Positions 1 to 12,800 of a stretch of 64,000 bases of DNA are shown piece after piece. The DNA is from Welwitschia mirabilis. Lineage: Eukaryota; Gnetophyta; Gnetopsida; Welwitschiales. The stretch lies in assembly GCA_051453625.1 (NCBI GenBank), contig JBOZIK010000001.1, positions 284,883 to 348,882 of the forward strand, given 5' to 3'. The notes under the pieces were generated by a model, which saw nothing but the letters and a program-made list of their open reading frames with translations, made no database searches and had not been told where the DNA came from. Numbering within the stretch: position 1 is the stretch's first letter; every line of letters starts with the position of its first letter. The translations under genes and the position numbers were made by a program.

Positions 1-761
1 ACTAATCATCACTTATGAATAACTGTAGGTATTATTATAAGTAAAAAAAAGCCATTTTTCTATCTATTTAATGTGTTCATGACCATTTTTTTAATCTAAT
101 GGTCACATGATGAATCTTAAAATTTTAATGAAATAAGGTTATAATTTTTCACCATTTTATAGTTATAGCATTTACTTAGAGATATTTTTGTACTTTTAAA
201 AAGACAAAATCTTAAAAGGTTTAATGAATATAAAATGATGTATTTTAATCCATTTTGAAGTGAATTGTAATGCTTGTGATTATAATGCTGAGATATAAAG
301 GAGATATGTAAAGCATGGAAGATTAATTCAATTTTTTAAACTCATAGATGATTTATAGTTCCTTTCCCATCATTATATTTCATTCACTTGCTAATGTAAT
401 AATTTATAACTCGTTTTGACATTGGATGGGTCACATCAGAGCATATCAAAGCAGATTAGGATATTAGTAGATTAGCAATATGTATTCTAGGAGTCATACT
501 ATGGTATTTCTATTTATTTTTGAATCAATTTTAAAGTTTTCATGTACTACCAATCACATATAATGTAATTAAGTCAATCTATGTTTTGGAATCATATAGT
601 GAGCATGAGACGCATACAAAAATTTCAAAGTTTGGACATCTACCTTACTTGAAACTAATCCTAGTGCATCTATATAAATCTTCTCTTAAGGTTGTATCAA
701 ATATATATGATATTATACATTTTCATGAGTCATTTTATAGTAAAAGTAGTTTTAGCCACAT

Positions 762-790
762 CTCTCTCTCTCTCTCTCTCTTTCTCTCTC
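762..790 (+). repeat. CT microsatellite at a gap edge
   Basis: A run of CT dinucleotides ends exactly where an 841-N gap begins. The simple repeat probably broke the assembly there. The minus strand reads AG repeats. Confidence 0.9.
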
Positions 791-1631
791 NNNNNNNNNN
801 NNNNNNNNNNNNNNNNNNNNNNNNNNNNNNNNNNNNNNNNNNNNNNNNNNNNNNNNNNNNNNNNNNNNNNNNNNNNNNNNNNNNNNNNNNNNNNNNNNNN
901 NNNNNNNNNNNNNNNNNNNNNNNNNNNNNNNNNNNNNNNNNNNNNNNNNNNNNNNNNNNNNNNNNNNNNNNNNNNNNNNNNNNNNNNNNNNNNNNNNNNN
1001 NNNNNNNNNNNNNNNNNNNNNNNNNNNNNNNNNNNNNNNNNNNNNNNNNNNNNNNNNNNNNNNNNNNNNNNNNNNNNNNNNNNNNNNNNNNNNNNNNNNN
1101 NNNNNNNNNNNNNNNNNNNNNNNNNNNNNNNNNNNNNNNNNNNNNNNNNNNNNNNNNNNNNNNNNNNNNNNNNNNNNNNNNNNNNNNNNNNNNNNNNNNN
1201 NNNNNNNNNNNNNNNNNNNNNNNNNNNNNNNNNNNNNNNNNNNNNNNNNNNNNNNNNNNNNNNNNNNNNNNNNNNNNNNNNNNNNNNNNNNNNNNNNNNN
1301 NNNNNNNNNNNNNNNNNNNNNNNNNNNNNNNNNNNNNNNNNNNNNNNNNNNNNNNNNNNNNNNNNNNNNNNNNNNNNNNNNNNNNNNNNNNNNNNNNNNN
1401 NNNNNNNNNNNNNNNNNNNNNNNNNNNNNNNNNNNNNNNNNNNNNNNNNNNNNNNNNNNNNNNNNNNNNNNNNNNNNNNNNNNNNNNNNNNNNNNNNNNN
1501 NNNNNNNNNNNNNNNNNNNNNNNNNNNNNNNNNNNNNNNNNNNNNNNNNNNNNNNNNNNNNNNNNNNNNNNNNNNNNNNNNNNNNNNNNNNNNNNNNNNN
1601 NNNNNNNNNNNNNNNNNNNNNNNNNNNNNNN
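791..1631. other. assembly gap, 841 N
   Basis: Unresolved bases. Open frames running across it are artefacts. The flanks are not obvious copies of each other. Confidence 0.99.
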
Positions 1632-2070
1632 CTTACTTATTTCTGAATTATACATTTATTTTGTTCTTTTACATTCATTTTTCGTTTCCATTTCTTCCAT
1701 TTCCATCAATCTATAAGACATTATGAGGTGGTGAAGTCAATATGATTAGGAAGTAGAAGAGGATGATAAGGCATTAGATCTTGTAATAATTTGAATTCAA
1801 GACTAATAAGAAGGATTATTATTTCATTTAAAACTAATAAGTTTCTTTTCGCTTTTATTTTTATGCTTATAGTTACTTGATTTATGCATTTTTATTACAC
1901 ATTCATTCTAATTCAATCATACTTTTTATAGTATGTTGCATATGTAGTACTAATAGTATTGTTATAAATTTAGTATCTATCATAGCATTTTTTAATAGTA
2001 CATGGTTAGTGACTCTATGTCAAAGGAAGCATGTATTTTAACCCTCTTCTCTATTCTTTTTTTCTTCCTT

Positions 2071-3097
2071 ATCTTTCTTCTTATACCATTCTATCATGTT
2101 TCCATCCTTTTCTCGAAAGCAGTGAATGATGAATTATTCTTATCTCCTTTCCAATAGCATAAATTTAGCATATGAATTTGTTATATAATTAAATATAAAT
2201 TTTAAATATTTTTTCACATCACTTTTTCTCTCTCTTTTTCACTTTTTCTATTAAAATGAAAAATAGTAAATCTTTGTTCTTATTTTGATCATAACTCTTT
2301 TCTTATAACTTCAATTTATTTAAAATTTTCTTAGTAGGTTTCTCTTATCATTTGAAAGATTTTTTAAGAGTTGCTTAAAACCCTAATTTAGTCTCTAAAA
2401 TTTTATTTTAGGTTGTTTATAGTTAAATTACAGTTTTACTTAGAAGTTTTATAAATTCCTAAACTCTTAATTTTTCCCTTTCTGCATAATTAAATTTTCT
2501 ATCATCATTGCTATGTTTTTATAAAGTCAAGATTNNNNNNNNNNNNNNNNNNNNNNNNNNNNNNNNNNNNNNNNNNNNNNNNNNNNNNNNNNNNNNNNNN
2601 NNNNNNNNNNNNNNNNNNNNNNNNNNNNNNNNNNATCTTTCTTCTTATACCATTCTATCATGTTTCCATCCTTTTCTCTGAAGCAATGGATGATGAATTA
2701 TTCTTATCTCCTTTCCAATAGCATAAATTTAGCATATACATTTGTGATATAATTAAATCTAAATTTTAAATATTTTTTCACATTAGTTTTTATCTCTCAT
2801 TTTCCATTTTTCTATTGAAATGAAAAACAGTAAATTTTTTTTCTTATTTTGATCATAACTCTTTTCTTGTAACTTCAACTTATTTAAAATTTTCTCAGTA
2901 GGTTCTCTTACCATTTGAAACATTTTTTTATAGTTTCTTAAAATCCTAATCTAGTTTCTAAAATTCTATTATAGGTGTTTTATATTTAAATTATAGTTTT
3001 ACTTAGAAGTTTTCTAAATTCCTAAACTCTTAATTTTTTCCTTTCTACATAATTAAATTTTTTATCATCATTGTTATGTTTTTATAAAATTAAGATT
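2071..3097 (+). repeat. contig-overlap duplication around the gap at 2535-2634
   Basis: The segment 2071-2534 stops at the gap and its near-copy 2635-3097 starts at the gap; both begin ATCTTTCTTC and are 464 and 463 bp long. The gap is exactly 100 N. This fits two overlapping contig ends left unmerged. Confidence 0.85.
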
Positions 3098-4001
3098 AGA
3101 TATTGTAGTAATGTTTTAGTACTTTTATAATATGAAATTCTTTTTCTCTCAAGTTTGCTACTTTTCTTAATATATATGGTTAAAGAATGGTTGCTTGTAT
3201 TTTTTGCAAGTTTTTCTTAGGGTTTATTTCTTAATCGTTTTAATTGATCTTACTTTCTCTTGAATATTTAATTCTAGAAACTTGTTTTTTGATATATTCT
3301 AATTGCTTTAATGGTTTTGAAAATTTTTGAATCTTTCTTCTTAAGTTTCTTTCTCAACTTTCTCATGTTTTTGATGAATTCTTATTTATTGATAATAAAA
3401 TTTATATGTTACATCACTATTATAATTCATTTCAAGCCTAACTAAGAGTTATATTTCAAGTCAACTATGTTGAAATTTAGTAAAAAGATATAGTTAATGT
3501 CAAATGGTTTTTTATGCTAATTTTAATGATCATATTTTGAAAATGCTAACTTTTGGTTCTAAGCTGATGTATAATTAGTAAAGAATGGAATAAGATCTTT
3601 GAATGATTCATACATATCTGTTTTACATTAATTGAGTAGTGAACTTTTCAAGAAAGATTGTTTTCATAAAAAATTACTTAAAGTTAGTTTTAATCACTTT
3701 AACTCTTTTTATCATTCATTTGAGTTATAAATGATCTGTGAAGTAGTAGTAAATGTTTATCAAATATTATTTCTTTATTATTCAATTTTTTAACATCTTG
3801 TGAAATTAATATTTTTACACATGTCATTCTTAAAGTTTATTACACGTCATCTATTGTAATCACATGAATATGCGCTATCCATACTTTCTTAGAAAAATCA
3901 TCAAAAAAGATAAGGAAATAGTAAGTACCTATTAACATTTTTATTAAAATTAGTTAATATATAGTAAAGTTCACTAATATCAACTTATTTATTGTGTGAT
4001 T

Positions 4002-4101
4002 NNNNNNNNNNNNNNNNNNNNNNNNNNNNNNNNNNNNNNNNNNNNNNNNNNNNNNNNNNNNNNNNNNNNNNNNNNNNNNNNNNNNNNNNNNNNNNNNNNN
4101 N
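4002..4101. other. assembly gap, 100 N
   Basis: A scaffold gap of standard size. I did not find a clear duplicate of the left flank on the right. Confidence 0.99.
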
Positions 4102-6300
4102 TGATTATTGGTTTTCTTAATTGATTATTATGCAACCTAACTCGAAATGCATTCCTTATACTTTTGTTTCTTTACTTGTAGATCATCTAGTAATCGTTTG
4201 AGGTGAAAAATCCTTTTCAGTGGTACATGATAAATTTTATCATTTCATAGTTCTTCTTTTAAAATATTCTATGTATTATGAATTTTTACTACTATATAAT
4301 TGAATACTCATTCTTCTTTACTTGAACACGTTGATATCTTTTCTTAACATGTTAATTCCTTGTTATTAAAGTACCTAAAATTTTCTTCTAATTGATCTAT
4401 GAAAAAGGTATTTCCCCTTTGATATTATCTATGCATCTATCTATTCTATTATGATGAAATTAAAGCCTTCTTAACTAATATATTAACCAACACTAGATTC
4501 TAATGCTATTTGGTGATGCACACTAATACATCTCTCACTTGTAGTTATGCATATCCATCTAAAGATTTTACTAGTATTAATCTAATAATAAGTAATAGCT
4601 ATGAATCCATATTTTTAATATTTATTATGCTTGCAAATATCTCTTTAAATTTTAGAATAATTTGTTCCTCTAAATCACATGCTAAGTTTCTCTTATATCC
4701 ATTATCTAATAGTATACTACAATAGCTACTACTAGGTTCGTATAACTTAGTATTATTGCATGATCTTTAACTAGAGTGACTTGGTCACATGCTTTAAAAT
4801 TTCTACTATGTGTAAGTTATTCTTTAGAGGATGTGGATTTCTTTTCACTATTAAAGGATTTTAACATCTACCTCATTTCTTCTACTTAATGTACTTAATA
4901 TTCCTTATAAAGGTAATTCTATANNNNNNNNNNNNNNNNNNNNNNNNNNNNNNNNNNNNNNNNNNNNNNNNNNNNNNNNNNNNNNNNNNNNNNNNNNNNN
5001 NNNNNNNNNNNNNNNNNNNNNNNCAATAAATTCTAATGCTATTTGGAGATGCACAATAATACATCTCTCACTTGTAGTCATGCCTATCCATCTAAAGATT
5101 TTACTAATACTAATCCAATATAAAATAATAGCTATGAATTCATATTTTTCATATTTACTATGCTTGCAAATATTTCTTTAAATTGTATAATAATTTCTTC
5201 CTCAAAATCACATGCTAGGTTTCTCTTGTATCCATTATCCAATAGTATACTACAATAGCTACAACTAGGTTCACATAAATTAGTATTTTTGCATGATCTT
5301 CAACTAGAGTAACTTGATCACATGCTTTAAAATTTCTACTATGGGTAAGTTATTCTTTAAAGGATGTGGATTTATGTTCACTATTAGAGTATTTTAACAT
5401 CTACCTCATTTCTTCTACTTGATGTACTTAATATTCCTTATAAAGCTAATTATATGAGACTTTATAATCAAATGAATAATAACCATTCATCTTATATCTT
5501 ATATGCTTTACTTGTATTATGTCCTTTTCCTTGGATCCACCTTCTTGATGCTTATTCTTCTAGTCATTACAGTTATCCTAGTTTTTTAGCTTATTGCATT
5601 GACTCCACAATTGTTTTTTTTGTTTTGAATTTTCTTGCTAGTATTTACATCATAGTTAATTTTATCATCCATATAACTAGTTCCAATACAATTCTATTAG
5701 TGTATGTAATACTAATTATCAAGATCTACTAGGGTTTTAGTAAGCATTTTAAAATTCATGGCCTTCAACTTTCCATTAGTTGATAGTGTCATGATGACGT
5801 AATAATATGTTGGGATAACTAAAGCACTCATAATCAAGAATTTTCATGTAATTCACTTTTACATGTAGTCCTTGTTAAGATTCTCTTAATTCCTTATAGT
5901 TTGTTAACTACCTCTGATGCCTTATCTTTTCCATGTAAAGATTGTTCATTTAATTTAATAGATAGAATAGCTTCATGTTTAGTTTCTTATTTAAAAATAC
6001 ATTAAACATTTTTATAATATCATATGTAGTTATACTTTTTTTAATATCTAATAATGACATTTATTCATGACTAAGATAATTAAAGAATAAATACTTTGTT
6101 AGTGATGTTCCACTTTAGAATTATCTCATCATCTATTGTTGGTAGTAACTTACTATTCTCTTCTAGATGAATCTTATATATCTATTTAGCTTTAATTACC
6201 CGAGTAAGTATACTCTACCATGTACTTAGTTAGAAGTAACTTTTATTATTAAACTTGTATTAGTCTTAAGATTGATCAACATTTTCACTATTTCTATAGC
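4102..6300 (-). mobile_element. Ty1/copia retrotransposon remnant, gag to protease
   Basis: Minus-strand translation gives a decayed copia polyprotein. The gag-like part lies near 5.7-6.2 kb. The protease region is YYWIMDTRET, followed after a stop by HVILRKKLLYNLKKY, at about 5160-5260; the codons for the expected DTGAT read DTRET at 5221-5232. A second copy of the same stretch lies at about 4630-4730, where the motif reads D-I-R-E. Toward 4.2 kb a piece resembling the region after the protease (YHVPLKRIFHLKRLLDD) is visible. No integrase or RT was found here. Several stops replace Gln or Trp codons, as expected from C-to-T decay. Confidence 0.7.
4491..5455 (+). repeat. contig-overlap duplication around the gap at 4924-5023
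   Basis: 4491-4923 (433 bp) ends at the gap and 5024-5455 (432 bp) restarts at it; the two are near-identical, and the gap is exactly 100 N. It makes the copia protease segment appear twice. Confidence 0.85.
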
Positions 6301-6412
6301 TATTTTACTAATGTTACATAACTTAAATCCACTTGAATTTGTCTTTATAGGTTTTTCAACTTTATAATAACTATGAAAAATCTCTCTTACAGTAGAGAAA
6401 ATGAATATGAGG

Positions 6413-6568
6413 TTTAAACTATTTCGTATGTTTAAACTATTTCGTATGTACACTTTCTGATTTCTCACACCTTACACAATCTCATAGAAGAAATTTATGA
6501 GCTTTAAACTATTTCATATGTACACTTTTTGATTTCTCATACCTTACACAGTGTCATAGAAGAAATTT
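6413..6568 (+). repeat. short tandem duplication, 72-bp period
   Basis: A 66-bp unit at 6431-6496 recurs at 6503-6568 with a few changes. The first 18 bp (TTTAAACTATTTCGTATG) is also present just before, at 6413-6430. It lies between the copia and Athila-type remnants. Confidence 0.85.
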
Positions 6569-7130
6569 AAAAATTACGTTATATAAATAATGAATTTTAT
6601 CTTATTTGATATAATAGAAAATTGGCTAAAACTAGAAACAATGAAATTTCATCCATGACTACATGGAATTAGTTGTCATTTTCAAAAAATTCATACTTTT
6701 AATCTTCAAGAATAGGTTTAACTTTAACAATTGAAGTACGCTCTTCACTAGAAGGTTGTTTTCATAGTGCATATAATAAATGCTAAAATCTAATTTTCTA
6801 ATATTTCATATTGAAGATTTTATATAAAGCAAGCACTAACTCTTCATATGGCTCAAGTAGTTAGTGACCTTAATAGAAGACAAGGGATTAAAACTTTCAT
6901 CTTCATAAGTTGCAATTAAGTTTATAGGTTTAACATCATTCATTTAATTATTATTTAGAGAATTAAAAACTTGTAACTTTGTTTTCATATTTCTAAATGA
7001 CATTTTAACCACAATGTTTCTAAAGTTGATTAAAGAACTAAAAGTAGTAAGGAATGATCTATCTATGATATTATTTAGGATTATCTTCAATTTTTAGTGC
7101 ATTAAAGTGTATTGGTTAGTAATATAAACT

Positions 7131-8165
7131 TGCACTAGAGCATCCTTTATCTATTTTTTATCATTAATGCTATAAGAAATAGTTATAGGATCAAGATTCC
7201 TAAACTTTGGTGCAAATGTATTTTAAACTATAGTACTTGCTTATTGAGCTAAGAAAACATCATTATTAACATTCATTTGTCTTTACACATATTTTTAAGG
7301 AATTTCAAATATGTTGGAATTTATTTAATAACATCTAATAATGGAATGTTGTTTTAATCTTGAATATTTTCAAGTATTTTTTTCTTAAGTCTTTTCATTC
7401 TCATAGGTGTTAAACATCTTAGAAATGGGATTTTCTTAATTCCTTCACATTACTTTTTTCCATGTTATCTTTATCATTCTTCTCAAGGTTAAAAAAAAAT
7501 TGAGGTATGGNNNNNNNNNNNNNNNNNNNNNNNNNNNNNNNNNNNNNNNNNNNNNNNNNNNNNNNNNNNNNNNNNNNNNNNNNNNNNNNNNNNNNNNNNN
7601 NNNNNNNNNNNNNNNNNNNNNNNNNNNNNNNNNNNNNNNNNNNNNNNNNNNNNNNNNNNNNNNNNNNNNNNNNNNNNNNNNNNNNNNNNNNNNNNNNNNN
7701 NNNNNNNNNNNNNNNNNNNNNNNNNNNNNNNNNNNNNNNNNNNNNNNNNNNNNNNNNNNNNNNNACTAGAACATCTTCTAAATATAATAAATATTTATCT
7801 ATTTTTCATCACTAATGCTATAAAAAATAGTTATAGGATCAAGATTCCTAAACTTTGGTGCAAGTGTATTTTAAAATATAGTACTTGCTTATTGAGTTAA
7901 GAAAACATCATTGTTAACATTCATTTGTCTTTTCACTTTACACATATTTTTAAGGAATTTCAAATATGTTTAAACTTATTTAATAACATCTAATAGAGGA
8001 ATGTTGGTTTTAATCTTAAATATATTCAAGTATTTTTTCTTAAGTTTTTTCATTCTCATAGTTGTTAAACATCTTAGAAATGGGACTTTCTTAAGTCCTT
8101 CACATTATTTTTTTCCATGTTGTCTTTATCATTCTTCTCAGGGTTAAAAGAAGATTGAGGTATGG
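7131..8165 (+). repeat. duplication flanking the gap at 7511-7764
   Basis: 7131-7510 ends at the gap with GAGGTATGG, and 7765-8165 begins at the gap and ends with the same string. The two copies differ by substitutions and a roughly 20-bp indel. The gap is 254 N. Confidence 0.8.
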
Positions 8166-8305
8166 AGGTGGATACAGAAGGTTCTTCTTTTGGGGATTGA
8201 AACATTCCGTGGAATTATAATCCACTTTTAAGTAAAATTGAGTTTGATCCATTTACATCTTATTTTTATTTAATTATGATAACTCATTTGAGATTAGTCA
8301 TAGAT

Positions 8306-8520
8306 NNNNNNNNNNNNNNNNNNNNNNNNNNNNNNNNNNNNNNNNNNNNNNNNNNNNNNNNNNNNNNNNNNNNNNNNNNNNNNNNNNNNNNNNNNNNNNN
8401 NNNNNNNNNNNNNNNNNNNNNNNNNNNNNNNNNNNNNNNNNNNNNNNNNNNNNNNNNNNNNNNNNNNNNNNNNNNNNNNNNNNNNNNNNNNNNNNNNNNN
8501 NNNNNNNNNNNNNNNNNNNN
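8306..8520. other. assembly gap, 215 N
   Basis: Unresolved bases inside the Athila-type remnant; no flanking duplication recognised. Confidence 0.99.
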
Positions 8521-8641
8521 ACTATCTTAAAACATTTTTTAGTGGCTTACTTTAATATTTTCTAGAATCCTATAAAGTCAATGCTCAATTTTGTTAAGTT
8601 TTTCAATAAAAGCTAAGGTAATTTCTCAATTTTATGTTTTG

Positions 8642-8690
8642 TGTTTTTGTGTGCGTGTGCATATATATATATATACATACATACATATAC
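8642..8690 (+). repeat. TG/AT/ACAT compound microsatellite
   Basis: A short compound simple repeat: a TG-rich part, then an AT run, then ACAT units. Confidence 0.85.
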
Positions 8691-8976
8691 TTATTTAACT
8701 ATTAAATCTTGGAAGATAGAAATAGAATATTAATCTATTTCATGTTCACTAGAGGTAAAAATGATACATGTATAACCCTTACTAGATTTATGCTATTTAA
8801 TTATTTCTAATTATTCTAGGTTTTTGGCTATAAAATTAATTTTTCTACTCATATTACACTCATCATCTTGTTTGTAGATACATCTTTCTATAACTATGTT
8901 GAATGGTTGGGATTGCTTAGATATATCTTCAAAACTAGATAACATTTTCTATTTTTTATAACTTTTAATAATGTAT

Positions 8977-9616
8977 TCTATTGTAACCCAAGATTATTCA
9001 TGTCTTTAGATGTAAAATGTTCTTCACCTATAATTTTAATCAGTTGTGTACTTTGCATTGTTAAGCTTCATAGAAAACTTTCATTATTTCCTATGCTTCA
9101 AAACCATATTTAGGAAATTTAATCAATATATATTAAAAATTTTTAAAGTATTTGTAGAAAGGTTTATTATTATGTTATTATAAATCCACAACCTTATGTC
9201 TATGTGCTCAAAAAAGTTCCTTCAAAAATTTACAATTAANNNNNNNNNNNNNNNNNNNNNNNNNNNNNNNNNNNNNNNNNNNNNNNNNNNNNNNNNNNNN
9301 NNNNNNNNNNNNNNNNNNNNNNNNNNNNNNNNNNNNNNNTCTAATGTAACCCATGATTCTTCATGTCTTTAGATGTAAAATTTTCTTCACTTATCATTTT
9401 AATCAGTTGTGTACATTGCATTGTTAAGCCTTCATAGAAAACTTTCATTATTTCGTATGCTTCGAAACCATATTTAGGGAATTTCATCAATATATCTTCA
9501 AAATGTTTAAATTATTTATAGAAAGGTTCATTATTATGTTATTGTAAATCTAAAACCTTGTGTCAACTTATTAGTTTTATGTGCTCAAAAACATTTCTTC
9601 AAAAATTTATAATTAA
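8977..9616 (+). repeat. contig-overlap duplication around the gap at 9240-9339
   Basis: 8977-9239 ends at the 100-N gap and 9340-9616 restarts at it; both run from the TCTA(TTG)TAACCCA region to the AATTAA string. The right copy is slightly longer. Confidence 0.8.
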
Positions 9617-9850
9617 GATCTCTTCCTAATTTAACTAGAAAAGGTTTTAAGAACTGTAGCAAGAGTTTACTCTTTATTTCAAAGAAAGGAGAAATAATTT
9701 CATCCTAATCACATCACCTTGATTACCTACTTATGAAATTATTAATATTATAGCTTCAGACTTGTAAAATTATTCATAGGAATTCTTGAATCAAGGCCAT
9801 AAAATTTCAGGAAAAATAATAACCATAATTTTAATTTCAAAGAAATTTAT

Positions 9851-12800
9851 ATGAGGAGACAATACCATACAAGAAGAGGTAACTAGGCATGCAAATTATT
9901 ATATATCTTTCAATGTTCTTCTAGAAGAAATTATATTGACATTTTCACTAATATCTTTAGACATGGTTATATCTATCAAACAAATTATGAAGTATTTATG
10001 ATTTTGGGATGTCAAAGTTTCACTAGTTTGAAAGTAAGGTTTAGTATAACTTTTAACTCATGAATTCAAAAAAGGCTTAAGGGAACGTTATTATTCATTA
10101 AATTATTTGTAAAATCAACCATTGAAAGTTTTGACTCAATGATACATATGAGGTTAAGATTGATGAAACAATTTTTAAAATAGAGTATTAATGTGTAATG
10201 ATGTAAAATAATTAAAAATGCAGTAATCAATTTTAAGAAATGTAAGAAATAAAAAAAAAAAGCACTAATAGAAGAAATGATAATGCCACTCAAATTTCAA
10301 ATCAGATATAATGCAAAATTCCTAAAGAACAAATCAAAGATCATGCTATTTTGAATAAGTTACTTAATATAATAATTTTTGAAAAATGAATTTAACACAA
10401 TAATAGAATAAATATCTAATACAAATTATAGAGGGGTATGCAATAACAATAGAAAATTAAAACTCTGGCCTCTACCAGAATAAAAATAAAAACAATGAAT
10501 AGTACACTTGAATAGACGTAAGATCAGAAGTAAATGGTTTGAAGTGGATGCTTTAAAAATCCAAATGCTTCTTGCTCATGTAAAATAATTTTTTTTTGGG
10601 TAATTTCAAGAATAATAAACATCTAAAAAAGGGAAAGTTTTTAGAAGAATAAAAATATTTTTTAAGTAAATCAAGAAATACCAACTCCAATCCCTTGCAG
10701 TAATGCCAAAGACCCATTATGTCTTGATAATTATTATTAATAAAAATATTTGAAGATATCTTATAATATTTAAGGCATAGTTAGTAGTCTTAAAATAAAA
10801 ACTAGGCCATCTATTTACTATAAATAACCCAAATTGTTATTCTTTTATAATGATAATAAGGGAATTTGAAAGCTTTCAATTATTTAAATTTGGCTTAACG
10901 GAGAGACTTTGAATAATACTTTATAAAATGCAAAGACTAAATACTAACATAAAAATTCTTCTTCTAAGCACTTGGAATGATTATTTATAAGAAAAATAAC
11001 CAAACAAATCTAAATAAGAGAAACTACAAAAATCACCATCATTTCCTTAATCCAAAATAATACATTGTTAAGCAAGAATGGATTTACATGTAAGAAATTG
11101 ATCATCTACTATAGATCTTGAATGTCATAAATATAAATGTAAAAAACTTTTAACACTAGAATATTATCACCATTTATAGATGGTTCATCTTATAATGAAA
11201 TGCAAGAAAATTTGAAAAACATGATAAATGTTACAAATACTTATACATCAATCATCAATTCAAATAAAATATTAACAAGGTGTTGAAGTAATCAAACACA
11301 AATTAAATGTGAAATACCATTCAAAATGGGATATTGTTATGCTACTAATTATATATGTTTAATGATGAAAAAAATTAGATTAAATTACATTAACCAATAA
11401 TGCAACATCATAGACAATAGAAATTTATTCTTGAGTATTCCCTTAGTCTTAGTAAAGAAGTTTCATTATGAAATAATCATTCTTATATGCTTAGGAAGGG
11501 AGAAAAAATATTTAGAACCTCATGATGAAAAACCATCANNNNNNNNNNNNNNNNNNNNNNNNNNNNNNNNNNNNNNNNNNNNNNNNNNNNNNNNNNNNNN
11601 NNNNNNNNNNNNNNNNNNNNNNNNNNNNNNNNNNNNNNGAACAAATGATAATGCCACTTAAGTTTCAAATTAGATATAATGCAAAATTCCAAAAGAACAA
11701 ATTAAAGGTCATGCTATATTGAATACGTTGCTCAATATAATAATTTTGAAAAATGAAAATAATGCAATAATAGCATAAATATATAATACAAATTATAGAG
11801 AGGTATGCAATAACAATAGAAAATTAAAACTGTAGCCTCTACTATGAATAAAAATAAAAACAAGGAATAGTACACTTGAATAGATGCAATATCACAAGTA
11901 AATGATTTGAAGTGAATGCTTTGAAAGTCCAAATGCTTCTTGTTCATGTAAAATAAAAGTTTCTTTAGAAGAATAAAAATATTTTTTAAGTAAATCAAGA
12001 AATATCAACTCCAATCCCTTGCAATAATGCCAAAGACCTGTTATGTCTTGATAATTGTTATTAATAAAAATATTTAAAGATATCTTATAATAGTTAAGGC
12101 ATATATAGTAGTCTTAAAATAAAAACTAGGCCATCTATTTACTATAAATAATCCAACTTGTTATTCTTTCATAATGATCATAAGGGAATTTGAAAGCTTG
12201 CAATTATTCAAATTTGGATTAACAGAGAGACTTTGAATAATTCTTTATAAAATGCAAAGATTAAATAATAACATAAAAATTCTCCTTCTAAGAATTTGGA
12301 ATTATTATTTATAAGAAAAATAACTAAACAAATCTAAATAAGAGAAACTACAAAAATCACCATCATTTCCTTAACCCAAGATAATACATTGTTGAGAAGA
12401 ATGGCTTTACATGTAAGCAATTGATCATCTACTCTAGATCTTAAATGTCATAAATATAAATTTTAAAAACTTTTAGCACTAGAATATTATAACCATATAT
12501 AGATGGATCATATTATAATGAAATGAAAGAAAATTTGAAAAACATGAGAAATGTTACAAATACTTATACATTAATCATCGATCCTGATAAAATATTAACA
12601 AGGTGTTGAAGTAATCAAACACAAATTAAATGTGAAATAAAATTCAAAATGGGATATTGTTATGCTACTAATTATATATGTTTAATGATGGAAAAAATTA
12701 GATCGAATCATAGATTAAATTACATCAACCAATAAGGCAACATCATAGACAATAGAAATTTATTCTTGAGTATGCCCTTAGGCTTAGTAAAGAAGTTTAA

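Larger units (their letters stand above)
1..3950 (+). repeat. arm A of a large dispersed inverted repeat family
   Basis: This tract is non-coding and AT-rich. It aligns collinearly, in reverse complement, with 18.5-22.0 kb. Matching landmarks include the stretch around TTAATGAAATAAGGTTATAA near 130, CATCAGAGCATATC near 435, GGTTAGTGACT near 2005, and ACACATGTCATTCTTAAAG near 3817. The CATCAGAGC-like string near 435 could be a decayed primer-binding site, which would make the tract the LTR end and 5' leader of an LTR retrotransposon, but no coding domain is attached. It contains gaps at 791-1631 and 2535-2634 and probably continues left of the window. Confidence 0.75.
6600..9850 (-). mobile_element. 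Ty3/gypsy Athila/Tat-type gag-protease remnant
   Basis: Minus-strand reading frames show, in order, a gag segment at about 9.8-8.9 kb (FEDILMKFPKYGFEAYE, then FYEGLTMQCTQ), the gag-protease junction at about 8.05-7.8 kb (NIPLLDVIK, TYLKFLKNMCKVKRQMNV, VFLTQ) and the segment after the protease at about 7.06-6.95 kb (SFLTTFSSLINFRN, MSFRNMKTKLQVFN). These match the conserved Athila/Tat polyprotein order. The protease core with the LLDLGAS motif is missing: the frame passes from the junction almost straight to the ALVQV segment, so the element is inactive. Gaps at 7511-7764, 8306-8520 and 9240-9339 interrupt it. RT and integrase were not found. Confidence 0.72.

Noticed and set aside
586-1726. 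Long open frames spanning the 841-N gap at 791-1631 (also at 7500-7815, 19183-19683 and 47945-48664)
   Set aside because: Most of their length is N, which cannot contain stops; the sequenced ends show no domain.
6413-6568. Short repeats as a CRISPR-like array
   Set aside because: Only two long units and one partial unit, without unique spacers, in a plant genome.
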